Program-made: the position numbers and the translations under genes | The notes under the pieces: model-generated | The model's input: the letters and a program-made list of their open reading frames with translations, nothing else | Databases searched by the model: none | What the model was told of the DNA's origin: nothing | Assembly: GCF_042242105.1 (NCBI RefSeq) | Contig: NC_092017.1 | Coordinates: forward strand, 4,687,652-4,751,651 | DNA length: 64,000 nt | Reading direction: 5' to 3' | Origin: Pempheris klunzingeri | Taxonomy: Eukaryota > Chordata > Actinopteri > Acropomatiformes > Pempheridae | In this document: positions 37,641 to 50,700 of the stretch, piece after piece | Position numbering within the stretch: the first letter of the stretch is position 1 | Layout of the letters: every line of letters begins with the position of its first letter

Positions 37641-38618
37641 AGCAAATTACCAGACCAATATATCAGTCCTCAAACATGAATTACTGTAAGACACTACAAA
37701 TGGAAAAAGTGGCGCAGTATTGGTTTCTCTTTGTTTCTATTTGTAGCTACGTTTCATGAAATACATGAAATATACCAAATATAATCTTTTCTGCAAATGA
37801 AGAACTTATTAATTTTACTAAATCAACACTGTCAGCTTCCTGCATGTTGGGACTGACAACCACAATAAAAAAAAAAGTTTTAGATCAAGAGTTTGGATCG
37901 ACAGTGGATTTAAATACCCATCACCTTTTAATATCAAGGTTGTTTGATACCAATAAAACAGCAAACTGGCACGCCTGATGTTTTTGGCTCTCATCAGAGT
38001 GAGAACACTGTTTAGACTAAAGGTGGAGTGATTGTGCCACCCTGTGGTTCATGCTAACACAGCATCTCACGGAGGAAACTATATTTAGTCTGAAGCTGCG
38101 ACTGAATTTCTATGTGTGACACTAGAAGGCTGCTTTCACATTTCATCTGCTGAAGGGAAACAGTTTTTCTGTTGTTACCTTAAACCTCAGTTTAACACGT
38201 GAACACACAAGCAGGCTTTAGTGACATCACATGGAGACCAGGCCAATCACGGTCCAACATGCAGCATACACAAGTGTGATGTGGGAACCTAAAACTTCTA
38301 GTGCACACACACTGAGAATGGACTTAATAGCAAAGTAGGAGAGATCAAACTCAATGAAACGTATTGGTATAGTCATAAATTCTTCAGTGAGGGACAAAGA
38401 CATTTAGTTATGAAGTGAAGTGCAGTCCCCAAATGTCTGTGCAGCCCTCTACATGATGGGATTTTGTGATGTTTTGCTGTCCTGTGGTAGAACTAAATAA
38501 ATATTGAAAATGTTAAATGATTTGTAATAACGTTCTATTTCAGCTTTAGGTGTGATTACAGCACAGGCACAAATGACACATTATATCACTAAATTTTATT
38601 TCAAATCTGCTGTGCAGC

Positions 38619-38657
<39 letters not shown>
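38619..38657 (+). repeat. (AAT)n microsatellite
   Basis: Twelve or more uninterrupted AAT units. Confidence 0.97.
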
Positions 38658-38658
<1 letters not shown>

Positions 38659-39051
38659 TGGATTTCAGGAAGGAATACTGCACGTAGAAAAGTGCAGCTG
38701 AAATCTTAAATCATCATCGGTGTCTTTAATGTGTCCATCTCAGAGGCGTTTGTGTACTGTAGGTTAAAGGCAGTCACATAATGTGTACATCCCCTCACAG
38801 AGAGCAGAAGTGTTTGTTACGCATCCGACAGAATACATGTCGTAGTTATGCTGATCACAAGCACAGACTGAATGAAAAAGAAAAATATAGCAATGTATGA
38901 CTGATATGACAATGTATGTATGTTTCAAATCTATTAAAAGTCTGACCACTGAAGACCTATCTCAGGGGTGTCCAAACTTTTTTCACTGAGGGCCACATAC
39001 AGAAAAACATCCAAAGGGCTGGGCAGCTCACTAGAAGTGAGCTATGCTGCT

Positions 39052-39105
39052 AACTTTGATCTACTAGAGGTGATGTATATACCTCACCTCTAGTGGATTA
39101 AAGTT
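39052..39105. repeat. Palindrome inside hAT copy 2
   Basis: Arms 39052-39073 and 39084-39105 (22 nt each, 10-nt loop) are complementary except for two positions that would be G-T pairs in a folded strand. The counterpart is 2824-2878. Confidence 0.85.
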
Positions 39106-39290
39106 GGCAAAATCAATTAAATGTAGGTAAATTCTGCTTGATAACTGAATATGATTCAAGAAAAAAAAAACAGCCTTTCCATTAGTGGGCTTTCATTTAT
39201 TAGTTGTGGTACAAGCTGGTCTTTGCCTTGTAGGCTCTTGTTCAGGTGATCAGTGAGATCCACTAAAAATGCCCCCCCCCCGCACCAGCA

Positions 39291-39575
39291 TCAGAGAGGG
39301 AAGCTTGAAATAGTCTGTGCTAGAGCCCTGGTGCTCAAATTAACAGCCTTACCTCCACTTTCTTGCTCCTTGGTGGACATCGTAGCTGTCCCAGCTGGAG
39401 CTCCATCCATCATACCTCCACACAGCTCTTCCCATTTAAGTCCCATCATGCCAACTGCATCTGGCACAGCTTCAAAAACATCCTCACCCGTCGTGGTGCT
39501 CTTTAGACTGCTAACATCAAGCAGCTCCTCCGTAATGCAAAAGTGATCTTGATTAGTTATTAGCTCTGCTCTCAT
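39291..39575 (-). pseudogene. hAT transposase remnant in copy 2
   Basis: The minus-strand frame begins MRAELITNQDHFCITEELL and continues to WEELCGGMMDGAPA, the same transposase block as in copy 1. Here the two residues before the core aspartate have changed from TT to MM. The upstream MAELRKRKR-like start is disrupted by indels. Non-functional. Confidence 0.8.
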
Positions 39576-39884
39576 CGCACACTGCGTCTCAAACTTTCTA
39601 CACTCACCTTTCTACACTACACTCATCTCTTTCGTTTCCTTAATTCTGCCATTTTGGGTCACCTGTAGCACATTTCTTCTTCTATTACTCATTTTATAGT
39701 TAGTTTATAGTTATACAGTTACTCCCCCTAGTGGTGAGACTAACAAGTACAACACAGTCCAGTGCAGGTTCCATGTGTGGGCCGTGTTCGAATACATTTT
39801 TAGAATTTCCTGCAGGCCAATGAAAATTGGACCACGGGCCGTAGTTGGCCCGCGGGCCGTAGTTTGGACACCCCTGACCTATCT

Positions 39885-42569
39885 GATCTGATAATGTGAC
39901 TTTTCACGGCCCTTTCATTTCTTCCTACATGTCTCTAGCAGAAGATGATCCAGTAAAGAGACACTTATTGTATCTTCTGTGAGTCCGTGGAGCTCCGAGC
40001 TGTGTGAGGAGTGTTAGTTCTCATGCAGCCCCACAGCAAACACACACTTTTCACATACAGCTCAACAGCACTCAAGGCAAAGGAGCCATTTTCTGCTCTC
40101 CTACATTTCAGCCACTGGATGTCGCTGTCTGACTGCAGATGGCAGCAAAGATAGCGTTGAGAGGACAGTGCAAAGTGATTTTCTGGTGTTAAGTTTAATA
40201 GTTTTAGATAATGAGGTAATTGGACATGTGACTCTGATTTGATTAAGCTTGTCACAATGTGATAGAAACTTGTAGTTGGCCCGATAGTCTAAGCCTGTAG
40301 GAAGACTTAGCCTGACTTAGCCAGTGGGAAGACTTAGCCTACAGCCTACAGTGCATGTCAGATGAAATGTGCAGACGTGGACCCCTTGGAGACAGCCTGA
40401 GAAACACTCCAGGAGCTCCAGCCAAAGGGTCAGCAGCTGCACTGAGGCCTGCGATCAACACAGAGCAAAGGACTCATGACAAGCCGAAAGTCTGGGTGTC
40501 ACCACCAGTGTTCTTGCTGTAGAAATAGAGTGCTGACAGAAAGGACCCGACAGGGGCTTTCATACAGGTGTGTGGAATCTCAGCGACACGCCTTGTTCAG
40601 CAGGTCTCATTTCACGTCATTTCAGTCTAGCTGTGTGTCAGTCTCTGGAGGTCTGGGGGCTCAGTCCTCTGCCCCCTGCCTATGTCTGGAACTCTGTACA
40701 TGAGCTTATATTTCATCACAGTGACATGGCACTATACTGTCTCACAGTCTGGCTGCACTCCCCAAATACAGAGGCCTTACATAGTTTTGGTTCACATGTT
40801 TTAAATAGAGAATATAATGTGCAAACGTTACTGCTCCGTGTTATAAACACGTATTTGCATTTACAGTGATACTAAACCTATTAATAGTCTAGCTGTTCTC
40901 ATTACCAACCTTGCAGGTATAAAGTGCTGCTGCAACATTGTTTTTGGCCCCTTTTCTGCGACCACTCTGTCTGCCAACATAAAGCCTGGCAGGAAAAATG
41001 CCTCGTTTTTTTCTGCTAATTTGAGCTTTGGCAGCCTCGCTTTTGGCAGAGTACTATAACACTGCTTCCTTCATGAAGTTTTCTGTTGCTTTGTGTACAA
41101 CCTCATGAGTAGAGGTCATTCCTTTGACTCACAGCTCCATTTTGGAGCGCTTTTAGTTTGAAGGCACAGATTTGTTGGCCATCTCTATGTCTGTATGTGT
41201 TTGTGGTCAAGATGGTGCCCGTTTTCCTCCACTGTAAAACGTTTTCTAAATGTGTTGGTGGGTAAATCGGCAGCTACCTAATGTTAAAATACTGAAGTGA
41301 AGACCTTTCTCAGGTTGACTAATGGCCTCCTATGGAAGCAAAGACTGTGGACTGTAATCAGAGTGTAACCATTTGAATTGTGCAAGAGACAGAATGCCCA
41401 ATTTTTTAAATATATATATATATATTATATGATGATGATTTGATTCAGGTTCAATCGCTCATCCTCAGTAGCCCAAATTAATTCTTGGTCATGTGATGTC
41501 TTAATTTTAGCAAACTGATTTTTTTTCTAATATCTAACTTGAACCTTGAAAAATGGTCTGTTGAATTTGAGCAACTAAAATTCGTGCACCCTAAATAATT
41601 GTTAGAATTAGAGTTTTCAGTACATCGTGAAATTACCATCTTGAAATTTCATGGAGGTGAACTGAAGTGTTGGTAGCGCTTAAAATTTTGTTAATTAACC
41701 AACGCCAACTATAATGACCTTTCCCAGCTTCCGTAGCCTTGTGTCCTCAGCTTGTGTCACACCAAGTCTGTGATCTCAACACAGCATACAGTACAACAGT
41801 ACAACACTCAACAGTTCAAACCTGCTCTGCTTTAGCATCCTTGAGCAATACATTAATCCCTGTATTGCTGACTATGCAGACAGGAAGGTGAAAACATACA
41901 TATAAACGTCATGTACCAACAGACTCTTTTGCTTTTGCCATCCAAGTCTAACAATTATGGGCTTACCTGTGTTCAGTGGCAAAGAATCTTCCTATCAGGT
42001 TACAGAGTTACTGTTGTTCAATCAGTTCTAAGTGGAAAAACCTGTTCTGGAGGAGCCATCTGTCTGTTTAAAGGTAGGACTGTAATAGCAGAAATCTCAG
42101 CCAACTTTTCCTCACCACCAAATATAACGCCAAGTTCACTAAAGGACCGCCTGCTCACAGCTGCCACATCAATATGTGTTGTATTGTATAGCTTAGTGTG
42201 AAACAATGATGGAAATACAACTGTATCTAATCTCTCCCACCACATATATATTGTAACTGCTTTGTCTTTGTCTGTATGTCTGTCTGTCCATTGTGTCCAA
42301 TAACAAAGAAACGGTTTACAGTTACACTGGGCAAACGTGCTTTGCTTATTTTGCTTTGCATTATTTTCATGGTATTCTATATGCTTCCACTTCCATACAA
42401 CTCAAAGGGACATTTTGTGCTTTTTCTTCCCTGTATTTCACTGTTACTTTCATTAAAATTTCACATAAATATGTGGCACAAAATATATGTCAGATTTAAC
42501 TGAAGCTCAAACAGCCACAATTGAGTACAGCTTACATGCTGATGAATTAGTAATAAATAAATTCTCGTA
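39885..42569. other. Intergenic DNA, no supported gene
   Basis: Unremarkable AT-rich sequence. A short direct repeat, GAAGACTTAGCCT, occurs at about 40302 and 40328, and an AT dinucleotide run at 41408-41425. No coding, RNA-gene or transposon structure is seen. Confidence 0.55.
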
Positions 42570-42809
42570 TACACTGTTGCCCATAAAGTTGGAATAAAAT
42601 GTTTTTTACCGCTTCTCATGAAATGATTGTGACAATGTGATTTATTCTTTATAAATAAAGTTTATATCTTCTCAACTTTATTGATCAAACTCTTCCAAAC
42701 ATATTACAGTGAAACTTAAACCACAATTAACTTTTGCAAACTGTGTATTCAGGCTTTAACTAAATTGGGGGTATTGAACAATTATTCCAAGTTTATGGGC
42801 AACAGTGTA
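42570..42809. mobile_element. Tc1/mariner MITE, 236 bp
   Basis: Element 42572-42807, flanked by TA at 42570-42571 and 42808-42809. Inverted ends of about 27 nt start CACTGTTGCCCATAAA and then read TTGGAATAA, with a single mismatch. It has no coding content. Size, TA duplication and long inverted ends mark it as a miniature element mobilised by a Tc1/mariner transposase. Confidence 0.9.
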
Positions 42810-42874
42810 TATTGAGTACTTTTACTTTTGATGTTATAAATACATTTTGCTGACAAAACCTCTGTACTTTTACA

Positions 42875-43265
42875 CAGTGGTAGAAATTTACTAGGTACTC
42901 CTTCCCTTCACTCGAGTATTTCCACTTTCTGCCACATTATACTTCAACTCTACTGTTTCAGGGTGAGATATCAAACTTTTAGCTCTACAACATTTATTTT
43001 ATTGTTGTCGTCTCTGCGCTGATTACATACAGAATACATGAACTAATAAAGCATGACACACTGCTGTAGATCAAACTACCCAACAGTGTATAAAGTCGTC
43101 CAAACGAACAGCTCCAACAGCATCAGAATTAAAATGCTGCTTGTGTTAATGAACCATAATCATCCAATAAAACAGTAAATTAGATGCTTCTGTAATTTTA
43201 CTTGATTAAGATTTAACTTTCACTGACAGTGGAGCATTTTTAAACTGTTGCTTCATCCACCACTT
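42875..43265 (+). mobile_element. hAT-like element (CAGTGGTGGAA family), copy C
   Basis: Starts CAGTGGTAGAAATTTACTAG and ends CATCCACCACTTG, eroded versions of the family termini. ACTCGAGTATTTCCACTTTCTGCCACATTATACTTC is the family left half. A related right-end piece follows at 43565-43680 (GGAGTATTTTTGCACC, CCTTAAGTAAATGTTGTGAATACTT). Confidence 0.6.
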
Positions 43266-43564
43266 GTATAAAAGTATATACGGTATGATATCGAGGTTAC
43301 AAAAGCATAGTGCAGCAAAGGTGTGGGTCTGGTTTTAATATTGGTTTGGACATTTTGTGTCAGTCAACCAATGTGTACAAATACACGTGTACACATACAT
43401 TAAATGAGCTCCACCTTTTCCATCTGTAACATTTAAGTGATGAACCCATGAATACATCAATAAATATAATCCAGTAACATAATATGTATAATCTTGAAAT
43501 GAGCCACTCTGCACATAGGGACTTTCACTTTTGGTATTTTTAAGCATATTTTGATGCTAATACT

Positions 43565-43680
43565 TTTTTTCTTCACTTAAATAAGATTTGGAATGCAGGA
43601 GTTTAATTTCTAACGGAGTATTTTTGCACCTTGGTATTACAACTTTTCCTTAAGTAAATGTTGTGAATACTTAGACAGAT
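43565..43680 (+). repeat. hAT-like family fragment, right half
   Basis: Contains GCAGGAGTTTAATTTCTAACGGAGTATTTTTGCACC (in two overlapping family words) and TTCCTTAAGTAAATG. It has no terminus. It may be the displaced end of copy C or a separate copy. Confidence 0.45.
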
Positions 43681-43925
43681 ATTTATAGATATAACATTTT
43701 AACAATTTATCCGCTTGCCATCATTTTTTCATTTTCCTTTAAATGCAATTCCTTTTCATTTGCATGTGTTTGCCTTGTGGTTTTATTGACTTATACATGC
43801 TATTCTAAAATTTTCTGTGTCTTATTATCAGTATGATTAGATGTCCCTGTAAAGCACTTTGAATTGCCTTGTGTCTGAATAGTGGCATATAAATGCCTTG
43901 CCTTTCACCACTGACATAGTTTAGC

Positions 43926-44925
43926 AGTATAGTATAGTATAGTATAGTGTAGAATATAAAGTTGTAGTATAGTACAGTAGTATATACAGTAGTAGTATAG
44001 CATAGTACAGTAGTGTAGTATATTACAGTATAGTGTAGTGTAGTACAGCAGTGTAGTATATTACAGTATAGTGTAGTGTAGTATATTACAGTATAGTGTA
44101 GTAGTATAGTACAGTACTGTAGTGTAGTATATTGCAGTATAGTGTAGTGCAGTAGTGTAGTATATTACAGTATAGTGTAGTGCAGTACTGTAGTGTAGCA
44201 TATTACAGTATAGTGCAGTGCAGTACTGTAGTGTAGTATATTACAGTATAGTGTAGTGTAGTATATTACAGTATAGTGTAGTAGTATAGTACAGTACTGT
44301 AGTGTAGTATATTACAGTATAGTGTAGTGCAGTACTGTAGTGTAGCATATTACAGTATAGTGTAGTGCAGTAGTGTAGCATATTACAGTATAGTGCAGTG
44401 CAGTACTGTAGTGTAGCATATTACAGTATAGTGTAGTGCAGTACTGTAGCATATTACAGTATAGTGTAGTAGTATAGTACAGTACTGTAGTGTAGCATAT
44501 TACAGTATAGTGCAGTGCAGTAGTGTAGCATATTACAGTATAGTGCAGTGCAGTACTGTAGTGTAGCATATTACAGTATAGTGTAGTGCAGTACTGTAGT
44601 GTAGTATATTACAGTATAGTGCAGTGCAGTAGTGTAGCATATTACAGTATAGTGCAGTGCAGTACTGTAGTGTAGTATATTACAGTATAGTGTAGTGCAG
44701 TACTGTAGTGTAGTATATTACAGTATAGTGCAGTGCAGTACTGTAGTGTAGTATATTACAGTATAGTGCAGTGCAGTACTGTAGTGTAGTATATTACAGT
44801 ATAGTGCAGTGCAGTACTGTAGTGTAGTATATTACAGTATAGTGCAGTGCAGTACTGTAGTGTAGTATATTACAGTATAGTGCAGTGCAGTACTGTAGTG
44901 TAGCATATTACAGTACAGTGCAGCA
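43926..44925 (+). repeat. 1-kb minisatellite, 38-bp unit
   Basis: A tandem array made entirely of TAGT/CAGT-type words. In the distal part the unit is exactly 38 bp: TATTAC recurs at 44716, 44754, 44792 and 44830. Each unit contains CAGTGCAGTACTGTAGTG, with the 8-bp palindrome CAGTACTG. Upstream units vary by loss of CAGTACTG segments and by GTGTAG/GCGTAG-like changes, and the array begins as a simple TATAG repeat. The plus strand is nearly free of CC and GG. The 85-codon minus-strand frame across it is an artefact. It ends about 100 bp before a CTCF-like site. Confidence 0.97.
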
Positions 44926-45020
44926 GCACATGGTGTGACAGCAGGCTCTAGTCTCTAACCATTAGAGTTCTATTTGAACTTGTGGGAACAAAGTGTTCTG
45001 TCAATGAGAAGCAGGTTCAG

Positions 45021-45034
45021 CCACTAGGGGGCGC
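45021..45034 (+). promoter_or_regulatory. Strong CTCF-like site upstream of glul
   Basis: CCACTAGGGGGCGC matches the CTCF core at essentially every position. It lies about 295 bp upstream of the predicted glul start and 95 bp downstream of the minisatellite, a plausible insulator or loop anchor for the promoter. Occupancy is inferred. Confidence 0.6.
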
Positions 45035-45199
45035 ACCACCTGTTTATCACTTAGGATCAGTCTCTTTCTGTCAGCGGGTCCCCGTTTTAAACCCTCGGAT
45101 TCTTGCTTCACTGTACTTCTTGTATTATTCGTGCCGATGGGGGCTCGATGAGGGCGGAAAGCCCCTCTGGTCTCTGGTCTTTGTTGTTCTCCTCGGTGT

Positions 45200-45316
45200 G
45201 TGATGAGTGACTTCGCATCTCCTCATCACGAGCTGATCACGTTCCTGTCGGGCCAATCAGAGGCAGCGGAGTCCCTCTGCAGCTCTATAAATCCAGCGTG
45301 GAAGCGGAGAAGGGAG
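45200..45316 (+). promoter_or_regulatory. glul core promoter
   Basis: A CCAAT box (GGCCAATCAG, 45251-45260) lies about 30 bp upstream of a TATA box (CTATAAATCC, TATAAA at 45286-45291). This places transcription start near 45316. Upstream is an 8-bp inverted repeat, GTGATGAG (45200-45207) and CTCATCAC (45222-45229), a possible factor-binding site. TATA plus CCAAT fits the inducible, tissue-specific expression of glutamine synthetase. Confidence 0.7.
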
Positions 45317-45405
45317 CAGGAATGAAAAACAATAGAAAGCATCGCACCGTCTACGCGTCTACACACTCTGTGAACCTCTTGATCTTCTCCTACACTTAAC
45401 ACAAG
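45317..45405 (+). other. glul exon 1, 5' untranslated
   Basis: Starts about 30 bp after the TATA box and ends ACACAAG/GTAAGA (donor at 45406). It is joined to exon 2 at 45623, after CACTCTGCAG. It contains a 25-codon upstream ORF (45322-45399). The start is predicted, not observed. Confidence 0.65.
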
Positions 45406-45639
45406 GTAAGACAACAACTGCACCACTCGATCACACCTGATCATGTTTTGATCACTGATGTGCTGTGGTGTTAGCGGCCATTGCCTTGGAGAGCGTCATC
45501 GTCAATAAGATGTAGTCGAAGCTTTTCTGTGTCGGCCTCGTGTGCCTTTTGTGGTAGTGTGCACCATCTCACATTCAGACTCCACTGTGTGGAGCTCACC
45601 GTCGGTCCTCTTCACTCTGCAGGTCCTGGGGTCAAGAAA

Positions 45640-47256
<1,617 letters not shown>

Positions 47257-47750
47257 ACAGTCTAAGACCAGGGGTCATTACCAGTACTGTATTTAGCCTC
47301 GTCTATTTTAAGAATATGTGGATTAACCTTTACCTTAACAGAGGTATCCCTGCATTCTTTGTGCATTCAGTTGGCATGCAGCAGGTCTATACCTCTGTCA
47401 CGAACACTGCCCTATCGCCAGCACATTTTGACATGGTGTCATGAAAGCTGATAATTTGTACAAAATGACATGATTGGGATGTGTTTAACTTGTACTAACG
47501 AAAAACCATCTAAGTGCAGCAGGATTTAGCTATAGATGTAACTCTGACCCAAAGGATCCCAAAGGCATTTGAATGTTTTTAGCAGTCTTGGCCTCTGTCA
47601 CAATAGTGGTTTAGATAGATAAGATCATTGTGTAAGCCAGTCTACTTTTGTATGCGTTTTTTTTAATTCATGCATGTCTGTTTTGTCTGTTTTTACACTT
47701 ATAACTTTCACTTGCAAAAAATCTTTAATAAAGTTTTAACATTTTTATAT
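47257..47750 (+). terminator. glul 3' UTR and polyadenylation signal
   Basis: An AATAAA at 47727-47732, followed by a T-rich stretch, is the first good signal after the TGA at 47254-47256. It implies a 3' UTR of about 490 nt. The cut site near 47750 is estimated. Confidence 0.75.
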
Positions 47751-50700
47751 CAGATCTTTGACTCCCACATGATTTGCCTCATAATATGTTCTGACAAAAA
47801 CCTGTGTGTCCTGTCCAGACGGTCAGCTGATAAGAATCTCTGAAACAGGATCAGCGTTACGGGAAAGGGATCCACTGTAATGTTTAGCAAGTGGTGGTTA
47901 ATTTAGACAAGTGAGCAACCACATCCTCATACTTCTCCACCAGCCACTGCAAAGGTGGAGACAGCATGCACGTGAGCGCGCTGACTTTGCTGACTACTCG
48001 CCGCAGGTCAATGCAAACATAACACGTGAAAGTCTCTTTCTGGTATGTTGTTTTAACAGAAGTCCTATTAACCTATAGCCATAATGCATCAACTAATGGA
48101 ATGTAATAAGTAGAGTTGCACAAGAACAACTTCAATCAGCAACTTCATGTTAAGACAGTTATTAACCTTCAGCATCAGATTAAAAGGCAGATGGGTACTT
48201 TAAACCTTCACTATGTTTTTGTTGTAATTCATAGTGATTCAGTGTCGTGACTGCCTCCGGCTTCACTTGATTTGTATCATGTTACATATGTCATACTGTG
48301 CCTCTGATTTCGTGACTGCTGCTACGAACTTGATTTGAAAACAGGTTGGCCAGACTAAATGTACAGTAAGTGCTAAGCTGAGGAGGTGAGTCACTTTCAG
48401 GTCCAACTTGTTATAACGTCAAAATAAGTGAACCCGATGTTTGCTGAGAATTAAAATGCCAACTTATGTTGTGCGGCCAACAGTCTTAAAGGGGAATAGT
48501 TTTCTTTCCATTGGATGTAAGGAAATAAGTATCTCTACTTTAAAGGATCCTACAACTGTTCAGTATAAATTTAATAAAGGTTGCGTTTCTGCTAATCATT
48601 TCTAAAATCACATGTGATATTTGTATATATTTTTCCTACCTTCAAGGCAGCCACTAGTGACCATGTAATTCTGTGTAGCATGAAAATCAATTTGCAAAGA
48701 TTGGAAACAGGCTTGAGTTTGGTAATTCATCACAGAGACCATCATGTCTGCTTTGGTCTTATAAGGCTGCATTCTTGTAAGAATGCATCGAAATAAAAAT
48801 AAAAAATGCAGTTGACAGAAATGAAAGCAGAGAAGATGGTCAAATTACTGCCAATAACTAACACAATTGTGTTTCATACATTGAGTAAGTTTGTCTTTGA
48901 GTGGTTTATCCATCATTTCAGCATTCAGCCTGAATTAATGTGTAATCACTGCTGTCAGTTAAAGTGACAGTGTGGCCTGAGGAGACTCTACAGTGAAAGT
49001 ACGATCTCACATTCTATCTCCCATCTCTTGTGTCCAAGAGTAAGGCATTGAACCTCCCCTCACAAAAACTAGATTAAGTTTTAAGCACTATTTATTTAGT
49101 GCTCCAGGAGGACCCTGTAAGCTTGGATAGCCCCAGTGTTAGTTTCATGCTTTACTCATTGATCTGTACAAAGTATACCATGACCAAGAGCTTTCAGTGC
49201 TACATTCTATTAAATTTGGTATAAAACACATCTACGCTGAGGTTCACGAGGTAAACACCTGGGCCATAAAATGTATGATGCATTTAAAGCTAGTTAATCA
49301 CTGCATTCAGTGAGGGTTTAGGTGTGCTTGTTGTCTAACGGTAGATTTAAGAGGTAGACTTACTTTGCCTTATAGGCCCCAGTTTGGGTCGAGTAGTAGA
49401 CAGAGCAGCAATACATGTAGACAGAATACCTAATTAATTACAATAAGATATTGGTGTGTACCCATTTGCTTCGTCATACAAATTCTAATATCTAACTTTT
49501 TCCGGGAAGTAGGAACCTCTAGAGGAACCCAGTGCGTTTCCACACCGGGGGCCAACATCTAAATTGATTTCTAGGTGTATTATTTTTGCCCCCTCAAAAA
49601 AAAGTCTCTGTTCCAGGGGTAGTGCTTTTTTCAAAAGTGCAAGAACTCACATTTCTAATTATTTGTGTACTCAGCATTTTCTTTCAGCGACCCTTTTTAG
49701 GGTAGAATGAGTATCATTTACCTGAAAAAACAATGCATGGACTCAAAAAATCCTGCTCAATACCTGCAGCCTTTTGCCTGATGACCTTATTTTCTTATTA
49801 TTTTGCTGTGCATGGGATGTTTCTTGGCATCTGTTTTGTGTCAGTGGGTAACACACTGTGAAACTCCATAAAAACGTGGTGACCAGGTTACAAGGCCGTC
49901 TCCATCTCTTTCCTCTGGTCTGTCTTAGAAGAGCTGCAGGTCTGAGCTTGACCACCATTCCTCTTTTCACATGTCAGCAGACTAATTTATCTAATGCTCA
50001 CAGGTGTTTGCAGTGAAATGCAGACAACAACAGGCTGTTAGTTTCTTGAAAAAAAAGGCGGAAAGGCGGCTTGGTTTGCAACCAAAATGAAGTTCTGTAA
50101 TTTGGCTTGGGTGCTCAATCTGGTCAGCAAAACTCATTACAGATTATTTCCATAAAGATACCAAAGTTCTAGCACAGCTCTTCCTTATGGGGTAGAACAG
50201 CTGGCCTTAAATAAACTGGAATCACAGTGCGTGTAGTGGACAGCGGTCTGAGAACACACTAAATTCAATTTGGCTCTGAGTTTACTGCCAAATGATTTTG
50301 TCCAAATCACGTTACACTGACCTCTTTCAATACTGTCCACAAGCTAAGGTCAGGAAATGTCCCTGCACGTACTGCAAATGAGAGGCATATCACACAAATG
50401 ATAGACATTCAGCCAGTGGCATATTTTGTCATTTTTCTAGCATAATGGAGAGACAGAATAAGAAGACATGAGATGTGGAGGTGTTACACTGCATATTTAC
50501 TGTTGCACAACCTATTGAAAAGTTCCTATTGCATTGCAAGTGGAGCCCCTCCTCCATTTCTCCATTGTTATCTGACCCTCTTGTATTGTCTATAGCGAGG
50601 GGCGTGAATGCACCAAACTTTGGCAACAATATGAGGATAAACAGATATTTCATAAAAGAAAGCCTGGGCAGATAAACAGGACAAAGAGAAGGTCTCATGT

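Larger units (their letters stand above)
36130..38954. other. Intergenic DNA, no supported gene
   Basis: AT-rich sequence with an (AAT)n tract at 38619-38657. The block at about 36880-37640 is free of repeats and rich in TTAATT-type motifs (GGCGTAATTAAAAGG, TTAGCCAATTACC), making it a candidate conserved element. No coding exon is supported. Confidence 0.5.
38955..39884 (-). mobile_element. Non-autonomous hAT (Charlie-like) element, copy 2, with 8-bp target duplications
   Basis: Element 38963-39876 (914 bp) with the same CAGGGGTGTCCAAACT termini as copy 1. It is flanked by a perfect ACCTATCT duplication (38955-38962 and 39877-39884). It shares the palindrome and the fused transposase remnant with copy 1 and differs by short indels, mainly loss of about 90 bp around the position equivalent to 3030-3170. 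Same orientation as copy 1, 36 kb away. Both derive from one deleted master element. Confidence 0.92.

Noticed and set aside
44312..44569. Minus-strand tyrosine/cysteine-rich repetitive frame
   Set aside because: It is produced by the 38-bp minisatellite; a unit length not divisible by three keeps it open only locally.
43926..44925. CRISPR-like repeat array
   Set aside because: The units are contiguous with no unique spacers, and the DNA is vertebrate; it is a minisatellite.
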